The notes under the pieces: generated by a model
What the model was told of the DNA's origin: nothing
Seen by the model: only the letters and a program-made list of their open reading frames with translations
The model's database searches: none
Made by a program: the position numbers and the translations under genes
NCBI GenBank assembly: GCA_019114745.1
Contig: DXEY01000106.1
Span: forward strand, 1-8,716
Reading direction: 5' to 3'
DNA: 8,716 nucleotides
Origin: Candidatus Mediterraneibacter colneyensis
GTDB taxonomy: Bacteria > Bacillota > Clostridia > Lachnospirales > Lachnospiraceae
Part shown: positions 5,667 to 8,716 of the stretch, piece by piece
How the letters are laid out: each line of letters opens with the position of its first letter
Numbering within the stretch: position 1 is the first letter of the stretch

Positions 5667-6029
5667 TTATGCTTCTGTATCGCCTCGCTCCGGCAGACTG
5701 TCCATGATCTCTTTTGCATGGGTGAGCATATGGAGCAGGCGCTCCATGGCGTCGGAGCCGGCGTCGAAATAATAATAATTCTTCGTACCCTCTTTGCGCA
5801 TGGTCAACAGTCCGGCATCTTTTAAGATCTGGATGTGATGGGAAACGGCGGGGCGCGAGAGGTGGGTTCTCTCTGTGACTGCGCCTACGCGGACGCCGCC
5901 GTATTTATTCATCTGCATCATTTCCAGAATGAGATGCTGACGGTTCTCATCGCCGAGAGCCAGCAGGATCTTACGGCAGTTCTCAAATTCACTGGCAAGC
6001 TGTGCGAGTTCTCTCTGGTGGTCTGTCAT
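5667..6029 (-). CDS. ArsR-family winged-helix repressor
   Basis: A 120-residue dimeric DNA-binding protein. The core runs from ILLALGDENRQHLILEMM (residues 21-38), through VGAVTERTHLSRPAVSHHIQILKDAGL (helix-turn-helix with recognition helix about 58-70), to the wing MRKEGTKNYYYFDA (77-90) and a C-terminal dimerisation helix. The metal-binding ELCVCD motif of ArsR/SmtB sensors is missing and the only cysteine is C18. It is therefore probably not a classical arsenic or zinc sensor; signal unknown. The ATG at 6027-6029 is preceded by AAGGAG at 7 bases. It heads the ArsR-nitroreductase operon and has a perfect palindrome at its promoter, which fits autorepression. Confidence 0.9.
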   Translation of the reverse strand: MTDHQRELAQLASEFENCRKILLALGDENRQHLILEMMQMNKYGGVRVGAVTERTHLSRPAVSHHIQILKDAGLLTMRKEGTKNYYYFDAGSDAMERLLHMLTHAKEIMDSLPERGDTEA

Positions 6030-6050
6030 GATTACACTCCTTTGGTTTAT

Positions 6051-6067
6051 TAGTTTAAACTATTGTA
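6051..6067 (-). promoter_or_regulatory. ArsR promoter -10 box with adjoining palindromic operator
   Basis: On the minus strand TACAAT (6067-6062) is a good -10 box; no convincing -35 lies 16-18 bases upstream. Directly adjoining it, TAGTTTAAACTA (6051-6062) is a perfect 12-bp palindrome that would cover the transcription start. Its GTTTA half-site recurs at 6045-6049. The position suits repression by the ArsR protein encoded just downstream. Confidence 0.6.
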
Positions 6068-6132
6068 CCATAGATTTTATTTATGCATTATCCGTAAAGA
6101 AAATCGAGTTGAATGCGGGGAAGAGGAATTTC

Positions 6133-6161
6133 TTGACACAAAATCGTACATATGTAATAAT
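6133..6161 (+). promoter_or_regulatory. Promoter of the lipoprotein-membrane protein operon
   Basis: A consensus TTGACA (6133-6138) is followed after 17 bases by AATAAT (6156-6161); a 16-base spacer to TAATAA is an alternative. The leader to the ATG at 6220 would be about 50 bases. The divergent ArsR promoter lies about 70 bases away. Confidence 0.65.
6147..6156. promoter_or_regulatory. 10-bp palindrome in the promoter spacer
   Basis: TACATATGTA is a perfect palindrome between the -35 and -10 boxes of the lipoprotein operon, a place where a bound dimer would block RNA polymerase. It is short, so chance is possible; the cognate regulator is not evident. Confidence 0.35.
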
Positions 6162-6205
6162 TAAGCGGAAAGCGGAACGAAGTCGCCATATCCACAGAAA
6201 AACTC

Positions 6206-6213
6206 AAAGGAGG
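6206..6213 (+). promoter_or_regulatory. Ribosome binding site deciding the lipoprotein start
   Basis: AAAGGAGG lies 6 bases before the ATG at 6220-6222. This start puts a signal peptide at the N-terminus. The open frame reaches back to 6028, but that extension would run through the promoter and has no binding site. Confidence 0.85.
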
Positions 6214-6219
6214 AAGAAT

Positions 6220-7428
6220 ATGTTACGCCGGAAGATCGCAGTATTATGCTTATTTACTTTGCTGTTTAGCACCGGATGCGGAGAAAACACCCGGCAGGAG
6301 ACAGAGAAAATCCAGACAGAGGACGCAGGAGAAAACAGAGAGCAGGAGATTTCAGATGAATCGGTAAAACTGGCGGAGGGGTACCGGTCAGCCTATGAGA
6401 GTGCTGAGAGAAACGGGCAGTTAGATTCTCTGGAGCTGAAGTGTGAAATTACGGAATATTTGGGAGACGCCGGGTATGCGGCAGTGGATATGGCTGACCT
6501 GACCAACATGGTGAATTATGAACAGGCGGAGGCATTCTGCGAGAGCGCAGAGGCAGGAGAAGAGAATCGTGTGACGATCTTTGCGGTCATGGATAAAGGA
6601 GCGTTTATTCGCTATGACATGGAAACACAGGGCGGCGGGATCGATGTTGCGGTCAGCAGCCTGAGGTGGGAGAATGGCAGTCCCAATGTTTACTATTATA
6701 ATGAATTTACCGCTCATTCATGGAAATATACGGAGAAGGGCTACCTGTTTATCGAAGAGTACCGTCCGCCCGGCTATGACGGCGCTCCGGGCGAGATCGC
6801 ATTTCGGGTAAAGCCGCTGGACGAGACCTGCCGGGAGCTGAACCTCAGATATGTAAATCCCGTGGGATATAAGTTAAATAACCTGCTGATCACAGACTGG
6901 GATGAGCAGGATTTTTCAGATTTGAATTTTTATGACCTGTATGATAAATTGTACTATATTAAATATGGGGAATATGTGCCGTATGAACCGTATGAGGGAG
7001 CGGAGTATGACATACCGGCACAGGAGTTTGAACAGGTGATCCAGAGCTATTTCCGGATCGGAAGGGAACAGCTTGCGGAAAAGACGATATATGATCCCGA
7101 AAATGAGACCTACTGCTACAGGCCGAGAGGATATCATGAAAATGAGCTTCCGTACGGCCCCTATCCCGAGGTGACTGCCTGGGAGAAGCAGGCAGACGGG
7201 ACGCTCAGGCTTACGGTGGAGGCGGTCTGGGAGAGACGGATGGCGGATCAGGCGGGAGTCAGTGAGTTAGTAGTCCGGCCCCTTGGAGACGGCAGCTTCC
7301 AGTATGTGTCCAACCGGGTCACAGCGTATGATGAATCATTGAAGCTGCCCTGGCATACGCCCCGGCTGACCGATGAAGAGTGGCAGTCGTACTATGGCAG
7401 CGGGGCGGGAAGCTCCGGTGATGAATAG
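6220..7428 (+). CDS. Uncharacterised lipoprotein
   Basis: A 402-residue protein that I do not recognise with confidence; it may belong to an uncharacterised Lachnospiraceae lipoprotein family (possibly DUF6070, unconfirmed). The N-terminus has RRK at residues 3-5, a hydrophobic stretch at 6-16 and FSTGC ending at C20. This is a lipobox-like cleavage site, although the -3 residue is Ser rather than the usual Leu. Residues 21-50 form an acidic, low-complexity linker, as expected for a protein tethered outside the membrane. The body is rich in Tyr and acidic residues, with YNEF, FYDLYDKLYYIKYGEY (237-252) and IPAQEFEQVIQSYFRI (265-280), and no catalytic motif that I can name. The tail is GSGAGSSGDE. 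It is followed after 14 bp by a small membrane-protein gene, so the pair probably acts together at the cell surface. Confidence 0.8.
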   Translation: MLRRKIAVLCLFTLLFSTGCGENTRQETEKIQTEDAGENREQEISDESVKLAEGYRSAYESAERNGQLDSLELKCEITEYLGDAGYAAVDMADLTNMVNYEQAEAFCESAEAGEENRVTIFAVMDKGAFIRYDMETQGGGIDVAVSSLRWENGSPNVYYYNEFTAHSWKYTEKGYLFIEEYRPPGYDGAPGEIAFRVKPLDETCRELNLRYVNPVGYKLNNLLITDWDEQDFSDLNFYDLYDKLYYIKYGEYVPYEPYEGAEYDIPAQEFEQVIQSYFRIGREQLAEKTIYDPENETYCYRPRGYHENELPYGPYPEVTAWEKQADGTLRLTVEAVWERRMADQAGVSELVVRPLGDGSFQYVSNRVTAYDESLKLPWHTPRLTDEEWQSYYGSGAGSSGDE

Positions 7429-7442
7429 CAGGAGGGAGAAAA

Positions 7443-7826
7443 ATGGATCATATTTCGGACGCAAATGGAATCCTGTGGCTTTTTGCCGTGATACTTGCTT
7501 TTTATCTGCTGACGGTCATACTTTCAGTTTTGATATGGATAAATAATGAGAAACTGTCCCGGATCTTCTATCTGGCAGATGCTGCTGTGACCGCTGTAAT
7601 TTGTTTTGTAAATCTGCAAATTGTTTTTGCCTCTACGGCATATGGCGCCAGCTTTGTGATGTTTTTACCCTGGGGAAGAGTGTTTGCCGTACTGGGAACC
7701 GCGATGACTGTCGGAAGCATGATTTTACGGAAAAAAGATCATAGGATGCTATGTAATATACTGCTGAATATTTCTACGGCGGCAGGGTTGATCTTAGTTA
7801 CATATCTGGTACAGATCAGGTATTGA
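7443..7826 (+). CDS. Small four-helix membrane protein, unknown function
   Basis: A 127-residue hydrophobic protein with about four transmembrane helices, near residues 10-33, 42-62, 73-95 and 103-123. There are short charged loops (NNEK at 34-37, RKKDHR at 96-101) and no signal peptide apart from the first helix. I do not recognise the family, and no catalytic motif is visible. The ATG has AGGAGGG 6 bases upstream. It is 14 bp after the lipoprotein gene, with no terminator between, so the two are one operon. Its TGA is 3 bp from the stop of the convergent nuclease gene, and no terminator separates them. Confidence 0.8.
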   Translation: MDHISDANGILWLFAVILAFYLLTVILSVLIWINNEKLSRIFYLADAAVTAVICFVNLQIVFASTAYGASFVMFLPWGRVFAVLGTAMTVGSMILRKKDHRMLCNILLNISTAAGLILVTYLVQIRY

Positions 7827-7829
7827 TGT

Positions 7830-8716
7830 TTACATGTTTTCTTCAAAGTCTGCGAGGGAATCCGACTTCGCCGCCAGCCGGATCCATCTGTCGAGCGTAT
7901 CGGGATCTTTTTCTCTTTTGATTTTTGCGGCCAATTCCTCTGGAAGCGCGCCGAATCCTCCGAGCAGAGAAAGGAGTGCTCCGGCTTTGCCCTCGGCAAT
8001 TCCGTTATTCCTGCCTTCCTCCCAGGCGGCTTCCCGCTCCTGACGCATATGCTTCTCCTGGTCATATTCAAATATACTCATTTCTTTCGCCTCCGCCCTG
8101 TGCTGTTCAGGAAAGTCTTTCAAAACGTTTTCCGCAATACATTCCCGGATCGCGCGCTCCACCGCATCAGCAAGTTCCATCTCCTCCGCATACTCGCGGA
8201 TCTTATCTGTATAAACGGCATATTCTTTGAGCGTTCTGCACGCTTCTTTTAACTTCTGGTTATATCTGCCTGAAATATTCAGCATCACTGCTTCAAGCTC
8301 CAGTTTTGCCGAATGACCTTTGACCGTATACATATCTGACAGCTTTAATACCTGACGCTCGGGCATTTCATCCCTTCCATTATAGAAAATGACGAATTCT
8401 GGCGTCGGTATCTTCACCATCCGGGTACCGTACAGGTTTTCCTCCCTTGTCATCCTGGAATAGAGATGGGAGATATAAAACAGAAACCTCAACGGGAGGT
8501 TCGGACTGCAGGTGGACTGGTGCTCATACAGGGAGAGGCGTCCGTCGATCAGAAATGAGAGATCATTTTTGATCGACATATAGATCGCGTTCTCCAGAGT
8601 ATTAATCTCCAGAAGATCCGGGTCTGTATAGTGTTTTCCGCTCATAGCGTTGTACAGTTCCAGCAGATTGTTCCGATCCTCAAACAGCATGATAAATACC
8701 GTTGATTTGTAAGTCC
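7830..8716 (-). CDS. Rpn family recombination-promoting nuclease / PD-(D/E)XK transposase-type protein, 5' truncated by window edge
   Basis: At least 295 residues of an Rpn-like nuclease, a family related to transposase_31 proteins that cut DNA and promote RecA-independent recombination in E. coli. The motif FLIDGRLSLYEHQST supplies the PD-(D/E)XK core residues D, E and Q (D49, E56 and Q58 counted from the ATG at 8690). It is followed by NLPLRFLFYI and a charged C-terminal region (EEGRNNGIAEGKAG) typical of the family. The frame stays open past that ATG to the window edge, and the added residues (TYKSTVFIMLFED) look like the family's conserved N-terminal part. No Shine-Dalgarno precedes 8690, so the true start probably lies outside. 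There are no terminal inverted repeats in view, so this is a family member, not a demonstrable mobile element. An N-terminal stretch of perhaps 10-25 residues is missing. Confidence 0.87.
   Translation of the reverse strand, partial: TYKSTVFIMLFEDRNNLLELYNAMSGKHYTDPDLLEINTLENAIYMSIKNDLSFLIDGRLSLYEHQSTCSPNLPLRFLFYISHLYSRMTREENLYGTRMVKIPTPEFVIFYNGRDEMPERQVLKLSDMYTVKGHSAKLELEAVMLNISGRYNQKLKEACRTLKEYAVYTDKIREYAEEMELADAVERAIRECIAENVLKDFPEQHRAEAKEMSIFEYDQEKHMRQEREAAWEEGRNNGIAEGKAGALLSLLGGFGALPEELAAKIKREKDPDTLDRWIRLAAKSDSLADFEENM

Noticed and set aside
6028..6219. 64-residue N-terminal extension of the lipoprotein
   Set aside because: It would run through the promoter and ArsR control region and hide the signal peptide; AAAGGAGG precedes the ATG at 6220.
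7739..8252. Open frames on both strands overlapping the Rpn gene
   Set aside because: They are shadows of the nuclease gene with no family motifs.
8688..8690. ATG at 8690 as the true start of the Rpn nuclease gene
   Set aside because: The frame remains open to the edge, the upstream residues fit the family N-terminus and no Shine-Dalgarno precedes the ATG.
1..8716. CRISPR array, tRNA, rRNA, riboswitch or insertion-sequence ends
   Set aside because: No regularly spaced DNA repeats, cloverleaf, conserved riboswitch core or terminal inverted repeats were seen; all intergenic regions are under 200 bp.

Overview
The window looks like chromosomal DNA from an anaerobic Gram-positive gut-type bacterium of the class Clostridia, probably a Lachnospiraceae relative. 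This rests on consistently strong AGGAGG-type ribosome binding sites, Bacillota-like sigma-A promoters, a DUF3737 beta-helix protein, a DUF4405 membrane protein and an Rpn-type nuclease of the form common in that group. The genus cannot be fixed from the sequence alone. There is no tRNA, rRNA, CRISPR array, insertion sequence or attachment site. No gene-free stretch exceeds 200 bases.

Region 1 (1-2187): the 3' part of an aldo/keto reductase gene enters from the left and ends at a strong intrinsic terminator (605-645). It converges on a minus-strand operon that reads MerR-type regulator, small cupin, two-repeat carboxymuconolactone decarboxylase (CMD) family protein.

Region 2 (2188-3974): a 196-bp divergent control region separates the merR-cupin-CMD operon from a plus-strand pair. 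The pair encodes a DUF4405 six-helix membrane protein (TTG start) and a DUF3737 right-handed beta-helix protein. The two promoters are near mirror images: an 11-bp sequence, matching at 10 of 11 positions, overlaps the -35 box of each. This suggests shared control. The beta-helix protein contains eight consecutive coils of exactly 19 residues with a partial cysteine ladder.

Region 3 (3971-6029, all minus strand): an ArsR-type repressor and a small nitroreductase-fold flavoprotein form one operon. A LysR-type regulator follows with its own promoter. The LysR stop codon overlaps the stop codon of the DUF3737 gene tail to tail (CTAG). The ArsR gene has a perfect 12-bp palindrome next to its -10 box, a likely autoregulatory operator.

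Region 4 (6030-8716): a plus-strand two-gene operon encodes a 402-residue lipoprotein and a 127-residue four-helix membrane protein, behind a TTGACA promoter with a 10-bp palindrome in the spacer. It converges, with 3 bp between stop codons, on an Rpn/PD-(D/E)XK transposase-type nuclease gene whose 5' end runs off the right edge.

Regions 1-3 together read as a redox or electrophile-handling neighbourhood: aldo/keto reductase, CMD protein, Mn/Fe-type cupin, putative haem membrane protein and nitroreductase, with three transcription regulators. The joint function is inference; no substrate can be assigned from the sequence. I see no convincing wholly new system. The best leads are the mirrored divergent promoters, the regular cysteine-ladder beta-helix and the uncharacterised lipoprotein/membrane-protein pair.
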